Source: JACIYW01 sp014359745 (GTDB lineage Bacteria; Pseudomonadota; Alphaproteobacteria; Rhodobacterales; Rhodobacteraceae). From it: 64,000 nucleotides of DNA. This document shows positions 44,864 to 52,734 of the stretch, piece by piece (the stretch's first letter is position 1; the number at the start of each line of letters is the position of its first letter). The translations under genes were made by a program, and so were the position numbers. Where the stretch lies: positions 62,001-126,000 of the forward strand of contig JBNPWE010000006.1 of the NCBI GenBank assembly GCA_050433985.1, in the 5' to 3' direction. The notes below the pieces were generated by a model. The model had not been told where the DNA came from. It searched no databases and was given only the letters and a program-made list of their open reading frames with translations.

Positions 44864-47085
44864 ATCCTTCCAACACTCTCGAAAACCAGCGTTTAAAAAA
44901 GGCCGACGCCTATATTTCTAGATGCCTGGTGGGCTACGGCGCGGACGTCGATGAGATGCGCTTTCAGCTCCTCGAAGCGGCTTCAGCAAGAATTGGCGGG
45001 TTTGATTACAATGCATTCCGCGCACACTTCCAGGTCAAGGACCGTGTGCTTCCTGAACATCTGTTTGCAGATGCCAAGACCCTAGTGCAACTTATTGACG
45101 AAACCGGCATTCATCCTGCCCTGTGCTTGAGTGCGCTCGCTCGAGAAGCCCTTGACCATGCATCGCAGCGGCACAGCGGTGCTTATCACACTGATTTTCG
45201 CCTCGCCCTCCACCTCGCGAATAGCGTTGAGCCGCATCTTCGTGAGGGTATCAAGGTGATCGATCCCGCATGCGGTGCCGGTATGCTTCTGACGGCAGTT
45301 TCCGTCGTCGCTTGCGGCCCTGACCGCATTTTGGCAAGCGAATGGCTGCGCAACTCGGTGTTTGCCGCTGACCTGTCTACGCACGCATTGCGTGGCACGC
45401 GGATCGCCCTTGCGGCGCTGACCGATGATCTTGAGACCATCATCGCCATGGACTCGCACTGGCGTGTGCACGACAGTCTGCTTGCGCCTGATGCAAACTG
45501 GCAGGATCTTTCCAAAGATGGCTTCGACGTCGTAGTCGCCAATCCTCCTTGGGAGAAAATCAAACTTACGCGGCACGAATATGCTAAGGCCAATGGCGAG
45601 AGCCGGGACTATGGCACCAGCTACCATCTTCAGTCTCTCTCCGGCTATGAAGCCGCAAAAACCAAGCGGTCCGCGCTCGCCGGATCGCTCGTGGAGCGTT
45701 ATCCGCTCATAGCTAAGGGTGAGCCCGATCTCTACGTGGCATTTACCGAGTTACTCTACAAGATCACGCGTCCAGGCGGGCACGGCGCCTTGCTTGTTCC
45801 GGCAGGATTGATCCGATCACTAAGCACGGAAGCTCTGCGTCGGGCCCTTGTGGAGGGCACGGATGATCTCGCCTTCACGGTTATGGAAAACCGCGCGCGG
45901 CACTTTGCCATCGATACACGCTTCAAGTTTCTCCATGTCAATTACGCACGCAGAACGAACGCGTCACCTCCCCTTAGCTCGATAACGATCGCGCACGCGA
46001 ACGCGGATAATACCCGCGTCATGGTTTCTGCGCCGGTTTCGCTTGCACTCAAGGACTTGCATCAGCTGCGGCCTGATCTGACGCTACCCGAAGTCCGTTC
46101 GGAAATGGAATGGCGCCTCTTCAAGAAGATGCAGGCCAAAGGATCTGCGATCGATTACGATGATTCACCATGGCGTGCCGAGTTCTGCCGCGAAGTCGAC
46201 ATGACTCACGGTCGCCGCCATTTTGTGAAACATGCCGAAGAAGGCTGCCTCCCTGTCATCGAAGGGCGTATGGTGCAGCCCCACCGCTTGGGGTGCAAAG
46301 CCTACGTCTCGGGCGAGGGACGCAGCGCGCATTGGCAAAACCTCCCGCCGGGCCAAAGTCGAATTATGCCACAGTTCTGGCTGCCCATAGAGGCAGCCTC
46401 TTCGGAAGCCCGGCGGCGCTCCGGTCTAGTCCGGGCCGGGTTCTGCGACATAACTGGCCAAACTAACGAACGATCTATGATGGCGACAATCGTTCCACCC
46501 GGTGTCATCTGCGGAAACAAGGTTCCGACATTACTCTTCCCGAATGACCCATCTGAAGACCGTCTCTATCTCTGGCTTGCCATCGTTAATTCCCTACCGT
46601 TTGACTGGCTACTACGGCGGATCGTAACAACGACGGTAAATTATTTCGTTCTACTCTCCTTGCGGTTGCCCAATCTTGACAAGGAATCCTTGCCCGCTCG
46701 CAGGCTGATTGCGATAGCCCGCAAGCTTCATGATCTGGATATGGTTGGGAACATCAGCATCGATCATGCATGGCGGATTGCGACCCTTCGGGCAGAGGCC
46801 GATGTTCTGGTGGCTAAAGCCTACGACTGCTCAAAAGATGATATGAAGCTGATACTGCGTGACTTTCCGCTTCTTGATCGCGGCCAGCCATCCCTGCTAG
46901 GAGAAGAAAGCTCCAACATCACAACCGATCTACTGCTTTCAATGTGGAACAGAATAAAAGACCACGACGATCCGCACTCCAGGCGCGTCGAGGAAGCGCG
47001 CGCCACAGGCGCGGTTGCCTATGTTAGCTCGGAGTTTGCACGCAGCCTCGTGGCTGAAGTGCGGGAGTGCGCCCATGAGCAGTAG
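44860..47085 (+). CDS. Eco57I-like N6-adenine DNA methyltransferase
   Basis: A 741-aa gamma-class methyltransferase. Residues 110-250 hold motif I (VIDPACGAGMLL, Asp135) and motif IV (VVANPPWEKIKL, NPPW at 228-231). The large C-terminal part, including RLYLWLAIVNSLPFDWLLRRIV and VNYFVLLSLRLP, resembles the TaqI/Eco57I-type recognition domain. No nuclease motif is obvious, so it is probably methyltransferase only. It overlaps its upstream neighbour by 4 and its downstream neighbour by 11 bases. Confidence 0.9.
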   Translation: MNPSNTLENQRLKKADAYISRCLVGYGADVDEMRFQLLEAASARIGGFDYNAFRAHFQVKDRVLPEHLFADAKTLVQLIDETGIHPALCLSALAREALDHASQRHSGAYHTDFRLALHLANSVEPHLREGIKVIDPACGAGMLLTAVSVVACGPDRILASEWLRNSVFAADLSTHALRGTRIALAALTDDLETIIAMDSHWRVHDSLLAPDANWQDLSKDGFDVVVANPPWEKIKLTRHEYAKANGESRDYGTSYHLQSLSGYEAAKTKRSALAGSLVERYPLIAKGEPDLYVAFTELLYKITRPGGHGALLVPAGLIRSLSTEALRRALVEGTDDLAFTVMENRARHFAIDTRFKFLHVNYARRTNASPPLSSITIAHANADNTRVMVSAPVSLALKDLHQLRPDLTLPEVRSEMEWRLFKKMQAKGSAIDYDDSPWRAEFCREVDMTHGRRHFVKHAEEGCLPVIEGRMVQPHRLGCKAYVSGEGRSAHWQNLPPGQSRIMPQFWLPIEAASSEARRRSGLVRAGFCDITGQTNERSMMATIVPPGVICGNKVPTLLFPNDPSEDRLYLWLAIVNSLPFDWLLRRIVTTTVNYFVLLSLRLPNLDKESLPARRLIAIARKLHDLDMVGNISIDHAWRIATLRAEADVLVAKAYDCSKDDMKLILRDFPLLDRGQPSLLGEESSNITTDLLLSMWNRIKDHDDPHSRRVEEARATGAVAYVSSEFARSLVAEVRECAHEQ

Positions 47086-47641
47086 CGGTCAGGCAATCAT
47101 CCGTGTCCTCTTCCAGAACCTCGAAGACGGCGACCGACGCAAGTTTGAGGCGCGGTCAAACGACAGTGACACGGGTGGCGGAGCGCGAGATTTGCGCTTT
47201 CGTCCTGAGGGCGAATTCCTTCCGTTCTTCGGGCGCATGTTGCCGCAGAAACACTACGAGACACGTACTTCCAAAGGTGTGAAATCACAGATCGAAGTCC
47301 TGAGCGGAACAGTCACCTGGACCGAACCGACAGGGGACAAGAGTGCCACGATGGAAGTGTGGCCTTCCACAAATGCGCGGCCAAATGAGTGCCGGATTGC
47401 GCGGATTTCCAGCTTTGGACTTTATGGCCTGATCAAGACAGACCCTGCAGGGGGCCGCTCGGTTTTCATGATGTTCCAGCAAGCCAACAAAGCTATCCGC
47501 CTGTATTTCACGACCGAGACCAGCCTTCGTAGTGGCAACTGGGATCCCAAGATCAAGAAGTTTGCTGCTGAATGGATTGCGGATGGCAGTAAGTCTGCCT
47601 TCCTCGACCTGCAAACTATGGAGCGGTATCCGCGTGGCTAA
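47075..47641 (+). CDS. Unrecognised 188-aa protein in the McrBC-like operon
   Basis: A 188-aa mostly beta-strand protein with no motif I can name (…IIRVLFQNLEDGDRRKFEARSN…RDLRFRPEGEFLPFFGRM…). It is Trp- and Arg-containing and soluble, without signal peptide. It overlaps the methyltransferase by 11 bases and the AAA+ gene by 8 bases. Its place directly before the motor suggests a specificity or adaptor subunit that delivers the motor-nuclease to DNA. That is inference from position only. Confidence 0.85.
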   Translation: MSSSGQAIIRVLFQNLEDGDRRKFEARSNDSDTGGGARDLRFRPEGEFLPFFGRMLPQKHYETRTSKGVKSQIEVLSGTVTWTEPTGDKSATMEVWPSTNARPNECRIARISSFGLYGLIKTDPAGGRSVFMMFQQANKAIRLYFTTETSLRSGNWDPKIKKFAAEWIADGSKSAFLDLQTMERYPRG

Positions 47642-48752
47642 AGCTCAAGAAATACTGGGGCTGCTGGAGGCTCGTCGCAACGTACTTCTGGCGGGACCGC
47701 CGGGTACCGGAAAATCCTTACTCCTGAGCGAGGTAGCGCGGCTTTTCGAAAGTCGCGGGTACTCCAGCACTCCCACTTACGACCCAGATGCTGATGTTCC
47801 GATTCCTGCCAAGCCGACGTCTGCCCTTCCAGGGGACATTGGGACCGCGACACATCGTAAGGTCTTTCGCTGTGTGCTACACCAATCAAGCAAGCACCGC
47901 GATTTCCTAACCGGCATGATGCCAGATGTTCGCGCTGGCCAACCACCCGGTTCATTCAGGATCACCGAAGGCATTCTGTATCGCGCAAGTGAATTTGCCC
48001 GGCAGGACGATCACGCTGCACTCATCATCATCGATGAGATCAATCGCGGCCCAACTGTTCAGGTTTTTGGTGGTGCCATTGTTGCGATGGAAGCTGACAA
48101 GCGCCTCGGCGCTGATGGTAAACCGACGCCCAGAACGCAGTTCTTCGATCTGATCAATCCCGCGGATGGCGAGCTTATCGAGTACGCCTTCCCCTCGCGT
48201 CTTTACATTCTGGCCGCCATGAATCAGGCCGACGTCTCTGTCGAGCCGCTGGACGTGGCATTCCTTCGCCGCTGGACGCCCTATAACCTAGAGCCGGACA
48301 CGTCGATCTTGCGCAACCACTTCGGGATTTCGGCCACACCCGTAACTGCTCTTCCGGCGACACCGACCACAGCAGAGGAAGTCAGCGAAGCGGCCGTACA
48401 GGCCTTCGAGGCTGTCAATGCACGGATTGCGCTTGGCCGTGGTGCAGAATTCAGGATTGGCCACGGCGTCTTGATGGCAGGTAGCACGCCGCCAGCAAAC
48501 TTGGCCGAATCTCAAGATTACTTTGCCACTGCATGGCGCACGCTCAAGAACCATATCGACGAGGCATTTTTTGGCGATGTGCGAGGCACCGCTATCATCC
48601 TAAATGCAGATCGCGGTATCGTTGAGAACCCGTATAGGCTTGAAGAAACTTCCTTCGGGGATGCTCCCCGCGCTATTATCATTGGTCCCGCGACCATAGA
48701 AGCCGCACAGATTTATCCTCTCTTTCTGGCGCTGGCTAGGAAAGCGGGCTAA
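47634..48752 (+). CDS. McrB-like AAA+ motor
   Basis: A 372-aa AAA+ protein of the McrB/MoxR clade. Walker A is GPPGTGKS at 21-28, Walker B is IIIDEIN with Asp134-Glu135, and AAMNQADVSVEPLDVAFLRRW contains the MNxxD signature that marks McrB GTPases (Met196). No N-terminal DNA-binding domain is present, unlike E. coli McrB, so targeting must come from another subunit. The GTG start overlaps the upstream stop. The nuclease gene follows after 6 bases. Confidence 0.9.
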   Translation: MAKAQEILGLLEARRNVLLAGPPGTGKSLLLSEVARLFESRGYSSTPTYDPDADVPIPAKPTSALPGDIGTATHRKVFRCVLHQSSKHRDFLTGMMPDVRAGQPPGSFRITEGILYRASEFARQDDHAALIIIDEINRGPTVQVFGGAIVAMEADKRLGADGKPTPRTQFFDLINPADGELIEYAFPSRLYILAAMNQADVSVEPLDVAFLRRWTPYNLEPDTSILRNHFGISATPVTALPATPTTAEEVSEAAVQAFEAVNARIALGRGAEFRIGHGVLMAGSTPPANLAESQDYFATAWRTLKNHIDEAFFGDVRGTAIILNADRGIVENPYRLEETSFGDAPRAIIIGPATIEAAQIYPLFLALARKAG

Positions 48753-48758
48753 CGCACC

Positions 48759-50048
48759 ATGCGCCCATGGCAGCGCTTCACGGCCATCGAGTACGCGAAG
48801 CCCGCGCCGCTTCACGAAGAGATTGCGCGCGAGACTGATCTCTCACCTTCAAAGGCGCAGGACCTCTTGCTCAGAGCAGGCGATCGCGTACGCGCCATAC
48901 TAGGCCTTGAGAGTGTACCGCTTTCGCTCACTGCCGACAGAATCCAATTCCAGAATGTTGCCGGTTTGTTAGTGCTCGCCTCTGGCCTGGAGCTAGAAAT
49001 TGCGCCGAAATTCCTGGGCAACGCCCCGGGCTGGCGCGAGGACTTTTTCTTGCTGGCCACGTTGTCTCATCATGGGCGATTGCTCGATAATGAAAATCTG
49101 AAATCCTCAGCTCATACAAGCTCTGATCTGGCAACTTTAATTGGCCGGTCACTCATCGAAATGTATTGGAGAAATCAGCGCAGACCGCTTCGGACCTATC
49201 GTCGTCTGCATGTGCGTGAATTCGCGATAGAAGGCGACTTTGACCCAGAGGGCCTTTCTTATCCCGCTGAGGAAGGATTCCCGCAGTCGGTCACGTCATT
49301 TACGCGGGTAAACCCTTACAATGCTGTCATCCGCTCCGCAGCGGCGCAGCTTGCGCCTGTTGTGCCAGACGTCGAGACGCGGGTTCGGCTAGAGCGCCTT
49401 GCTCAGCACTTGCCACACCAGCCGAGGCCCTCCCGTCTGCATGATCGGCGATTACCGAGCCGGTCTCGCGCCTGGCAACCAACATTTGATCTTTCTCTCG
49501 ATATCCTCCGCGGTCTCGGAGGAGCCTATGACCCGAAAAATGCCCTTGCGCCGGGCTATGTTATGCAGACTTGGCAAGTATGGGAGCAGCTCATCTCGCT
49601 TTCTTTGCGGAGTGCATATCCGCCTAGTAGCGTGGTGCTGCAGTCGCAGTACAAGCTGGGAACACGCGCTGTCGGTGGGGCGGTGAAAGATCTTCACGTT
49701 TATCCGGATGCGATTGTTGCCCTGAAAGGGGCGGAGGACGCACGCAAGATCATCGTCGATGCGAAATACAAAGGTCATGTTGAGCGAGGGTCCACAGCCA
49801 TTTCCAATGCAGACGTCTATGAGGCTCTTGCCTTTGCTCGTGCGACGGGAATTTCTGAAGCTATCCTAGCCTATCCAAGGCCGATTGAAGGCATACCATC
49901 CGCTCTGGATGAAGTCGGACACGCGCAGGAATTCTCCAGAGTTGTGGCAGATGGGGTGGTCATTCGTGCGATCGAGCTTGGAGTCTGTGGTATTTCCCGG
50001 CGTCACGGCCTTAAGCGATTTTCGGAAGCTTTAGCCGGCGCACTTTAG
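48759..50048 (+). CDS. McrC-like PD-(D/E)XK nuclease subunit
   Basis: A 429-aa McrC-type protein. The N-terminal half (LEIAPKFLGNAPGWREDFFLLA) is typical of the McrC/LlaJI-R2 group that docks on the AAA+ hexamer. The C-terminal nuclease has YPDAIVAL (Asp317) and IIVDAKYKGH (Asp334-x-Lys336), which is a PD-(D/E)XK active site, followed by NADVYEALAFARA. It is last in the operon. E. coli McrC has the same architecture and stimulates McrB GTPase. Confidence 0.9.
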   Translation: MRPWQRFTAIEYAKPAPLHEEIARETDLSPSKAQDLLLRAGDRVRAILGLESVPLSLTADRIQFQNVAGLLVLASGLELEIAPKFLGNAPGWREDFFLLATLSHHGRLLDNENLKSSAHTSSDLATLIGRSLIEMYWRNQRRPLRTYRRLHVREFAIEGDFDPEGLSYPAEEGFPQSVTSFTRVNPYNAVIRSAAAQLAPVVPDVETRVRLERLAQHLPHQPRPSRLHDRRLPSRSRAWQPTFDLSLDILRGLGGAYDPKNALAPGYVMQTWQVWEQLISLSLRSAYPPSSVVLQSQYKLGTRAVGGAVKDLHVYPDAIVALKGAEDARKIIVDAKYKGHVERGSTAISNADVYEALAFARATGISEAILAYPRPIEGIPSALDEVGHAQEFSRVVADGVVIRAIELGVCGISRRHGLKRFSEALAGAL

Positions 50049-50185
50049 GTCAGAAGTCACGGGTTGGGTCACCTTTCCTCCCGTGCCCTCCGTGGTCGAA
50101 GCAGGCGCCACAGGAGACCGCGTTGGCTCGTAGTGAGCTTTCGTTGCAGAGCGCACCAGCCGCTGCGGAGAGCCGGCAGCGTCTG

Positions 50186-50569
50186 TTACCTGAGCAGTAT
50201 CAACTGCTGCTCCCACTCCACCGGAAACGGCTCAAACACCCGCGCCAACGTCACCGCTGGCCCGTGTCTGCCGTCCAGTATCGCTTCGACGATGTCCGGT
50301 GCGAGCAGCGTCAGGCGAAGGACGCGGGTCAGATAGGAGGAGGCGATCCCCTCGCGCTCGGCCAGTTCGGCGATGGTGGCGTATTCGCCCGACTCCAGTA
50401 GACGCTTCCAGCGGAACGCGCGGGCCAACGCCTTGACCAGCGTGTTGTCCGTCCTCCGGTCTGGCCGGACGCCATGGGGCAGCTGCATCTCCTTCCGCCC
50501 GCCGCGTTTCACGATGCGAAACGGAACGTGGAGCGTCATGGTTTCGGGGATCGGCGTGCCGCGGGTCAT
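50186..50569 (-). CDS. Helix-turn-helix protein of serine-recombinase cassette
   Basis: A 127-aa protein. FRIVKRGGRKEMQLPHG precedes a KorB/ParB-like helix-turn-helix, ATIAELAEREGIASSYLTRVLRLTLL. It overlaps the recombinase stop by ATGA, so it is the last gene of the leftward cassette. It may act as a recombination directionality or regulatory factor, but this is inferred from position. Confidence 0.85.
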   Translation of the reverse strand: MTRGTPIPETMTLHVPFRIVKRGGRKEMQLPHGVRPDRRTDNTLVKALARAFRWKRLLESGEYATIAELAEREGIASSYLTRVLRLTLLAPDIVEAILDGRHGPAVTLARVFEPFPVEWEQQLILLR

Positions 50570-51891
50570 GCAGCCGCTCCTTGGTATCCAGCCAGCATCT
50601 CTCGCGTGAGACCGCCGAGCCCATCCATACGGAGCCGGACGTTGAGCCCATCCGTGCCGATGTCCACGCGGTCGACCAGCAGCGCCACGATGCGTGCCTG
50701 TTCGGCGGGGAAAAGTTCGTCCCACAGCGGGTCGAGTTGCTGAAGCGCCGCGAGGGCGTCAGCCTCGGTGATGTCGTCGGCGTGGGCGCGCGCCGCCTTC
50801 CACGTCCCCGCGACAATCTCGGGTTGGCGGAAGACGGCGCGGAGCTGGTCGATGACGGCGGCTTCGATCTCGCCAGCGGGCACGCGGCCCACCGGGCACG
50901 ATCCGGCGCCGTGCTTCAGCACGGTCTGGCTGACATAGTAGCGGTAGAGCCTGTCGCCCTTGCGGGTGTGGGTGGGCGAGAACGCCGCGCCGTCCGGGCC
51001 GAACAGCAGTCCCTTCAGCAACGCGGGCGTCTCGGCGCGGGTGCGGGCGGCGCGCTTGCGCGGGCTTTCCTGCAGAATGGCGTGGACGCGGTCCCACGTC
51101 TCGCGGTCGATGATCGCGTCGTGCTCGCCGGGATAGCTTTCGCCTTTGTGGACCGCCTCACCGATGTAGGCGCGGTTGCTGAGCATCCGGTAGATGTATT
51201 TCTTGTCGATTCGGTTGCCGCGCGGCGTCCGGCTTCCGCGCGTGCCAACCTCCCGCGCCAGTTCCGTGCAGGACCCGATCTCGAGGAAGCGGGCGAAGAT
51301 CCAGCGCACATGCGCAGCGGTTTCTTCGTCGACCACCAGCTTCCGGTTCTCGACCCGATAGCCGTAGGGCGGCACCCCGCCCATCCACATGCCCTTCTTC
51401 CGACTGGCGGCGACCTTGTCGCGGATGCGTTCAGCCGTCACCTCGCGTTCGAACTGGGCGAAGCTGAGCAGGATGTTCAGCGTCAGCCGCCCCATGGACG
51501 TGGTGGTGTTGAACGACTGCGTGACAGAGACGAACGTCACGCCGTTCCGGTCGAACACCTCGACCAGCTTGGCGAAGTCGGCGAGCGAGCGCGACAGGCG
51601 GTCGATCTTGTAGACCACGACGACATCGACCAGCCCGTCCTCGATGTCCTCCAGCAGCAGCTGAAGGCCGGGGCGGTCCAGCGTCCCGCCAGAGATGCCG
51701 CCGTCGTCATATTGATCGCGGACGAGCACCCAACCCTCGGATCGCTGGCTGGCGATGAACGCCTCGCAGGCTTCGCGCTGGGCGTGGAGCGAGTTGAACT
51801 CCTGTTCCAGCCCTTCCTCTGACGATTTCCGGGTGTAGACGGCGCAGCGCAGCTTTCGGACGACCTTCGATTTTTCAGGCGGCTTCGTCAT
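50566..51891 (-). CDS. Large serine recombinase
   Basis: A 441-aa site-specific recombinase. The resolvase domain has the nucleophile Ser23 in VYTRKSSEEG, VYKIDRLSRSLADF and the conserved FAQFEREVTAERIRDKV. The recombinase domain (YGYRVENRKL…ILQESPRKRA) follows. The zinc-ribbon region looks short (RYYVSQTVLKHG…SCPVGRVPAGEIE), with fewer cysteines than classical members. It shares ATGA overlaps with both neighbours. It is probably the enzyme that moved or flips part of this region. Confidence 0.93.
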   Translation of the reverse strand: MTKPPEKSKVVRKLRCAVYTRKSSEEGLEQEFNSLHAQREACEAFIASQRSEGWVLVRDQYDDGGISGGTLDRPGLQLLLEDIEDGLVDVVVVYKIDRLSRSLADFAKLVEVFDRNGVTFVSVTQSFNTTTSMGRLTLNILLSFAQFEREVTAERIRDKVAASRKKGMWMGGVPPYGYRVENRKLVVDEETAAHVRWIFARFLEIGSCTELAREVGTRGSRTPRGNRIDKKYIYRMLSNRAYIGEAVHKGESYPGEHDAIIDRETWDRVHAILQESPRKRAARTRAETPALLKGLLFGPDGAAFSPTHTRKGDRLYRYYVSQTVLKHGAGSCPVGRVPAGEIEAAVIDQLRAVFRQPEIVAGTWKAARAHADDITEADALAALQQLDPLWDELFPAEQARIVALLVDRVDIGTDGLNVRLRMDGLGGLTREMLAGYQGAAA

Positions 51892-52343
51892 GTCCGCCCC
51901 CTGTGGCTCTTGAGCCCGAAGAACACCCAGCCGTTCCATCGCGTCCCGGTGATGGCGCGCGCGATGGCGGACAGCGAGTTGTACGGCCGCCCCTGCCATT
52001 CGAAGCCGTCAGCGGTGACGGTGACGACGTGCTCGACCCCTTGCCATTCTCGCAGCAGCCGGGTGCCGGTGATCGGGCGGTCGCGGTCGAGACGCATGCC
52101 GCGCTTCTTCTTGTCGCCTCCGTCCTGTTCCTCGCCGAGCCGTTCCAGCCGCCGGATCGCCTCCGGTTTCAGCCCGCCATAGGCGAGTTCCTGGATGCGA
52201 TAGGCGATGCGGCTTTCGAGATAGCGGCGGTTGAACGGCGGCGGCTCGCTGTCGAACAGGTCGCGCCACTGTTTCTTCAGGTCGGGCGTCGACGTGGCCT
52301 TGAGCGCGGCCAGGCGCGCGGGGATGGGATCGGGCTTGTTCAT
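51888..52343 (-). CDS. DUF2924-family protein
   Basis: A 151-aa protein of the DUF2924 family, which is regularly encoded next to large serine recombinases in alphaproteobacteria. IPARLAALKATSTPDLKKQWRDLF and the RLEYRIQELAYGG-like helix are typical; the C-terminus (VTADGFEWQGRPYNSLSAIARAITG) resembles a small DNA-associated beta module. It overlaps neighbours by ATGA on each side. Function unknown. Confidence 0.9.
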   Translation of the reverse strand: MNKPDPIPARLAALKATSTPDLKKQWRDLFDSEPPPFNRRYLESRIAYRIQELAYGGLKPEAIRRLERLGEEQDGGDKKKRGMRLDRDRPITGTRLLREWQGVEHVVTVTADGFEWQGRPYNSLSAIARAITGTRWNGWVFFGLKSHRGRT

Positions 52344-52543
52344 GCATTTCTCCGATGAGTTGGAGTTGCATGACGGCATTGGTCGAGAGGATAGTGTAGG
52401 CAACTTTCTCCAGTCGCGTCAGATACTTCGTCCGTCTCCCGCATCCGCAATCGAACCAGCCCGAGCGCCAGCAAGCCGCACAGCTCAGTGCGGCGCTCTG
52501 CGGGCGTCATCTGGCCGGGCGTGAGCGGATTGGGGCGCTTCAT
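52340..52543 (-). CDS. Small protein heading the recombinase cassette
   Basis: A 67-aa basic protein (MKRPNPLTPGQMTPAERRTELCGLLALGLVRLRMRE…) that I have seen as the usual first gene of DUF2924-recombinase cassettes. Its stop overlaps the DUF2924 start by ATGA. An earlier ATG at 52582 is possible, but MKRPNPL is the conserved beginning. Function unknown. Confidence 0.75.
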   Translation of the reverse strand: MKRPNPLTPGQMTPAERRTELCGLLALGLVRLRMRETDEVSDATGESCLHYPLDQCRHATPTHRRNA

Positions 52544-52734
52544 GTCTTGGTACCCGTGATCGGTGGTGCTGTTACCGATCAAAAGCCACCCGGCCGCCCG
52601 CGATGGGACATCTCAGCGGAACGGGATGCGGAAATGCGAACAGGAAGAGAACATCAGGACTTGCTGATCAGGGATTTGTCCATGATTATCGCAGGTTGAA
52701 TCAATCGAGAGCAGTAGTTCAGTGAGGTGAGTTC

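Noticed and set aside
50581..51822. Forward frame of 413 codons opposite the serine recombinase
   Set aside because: The minus strand encodes a recombinase with its catalytic Ser and all motifs; the forward frame is its shadow.
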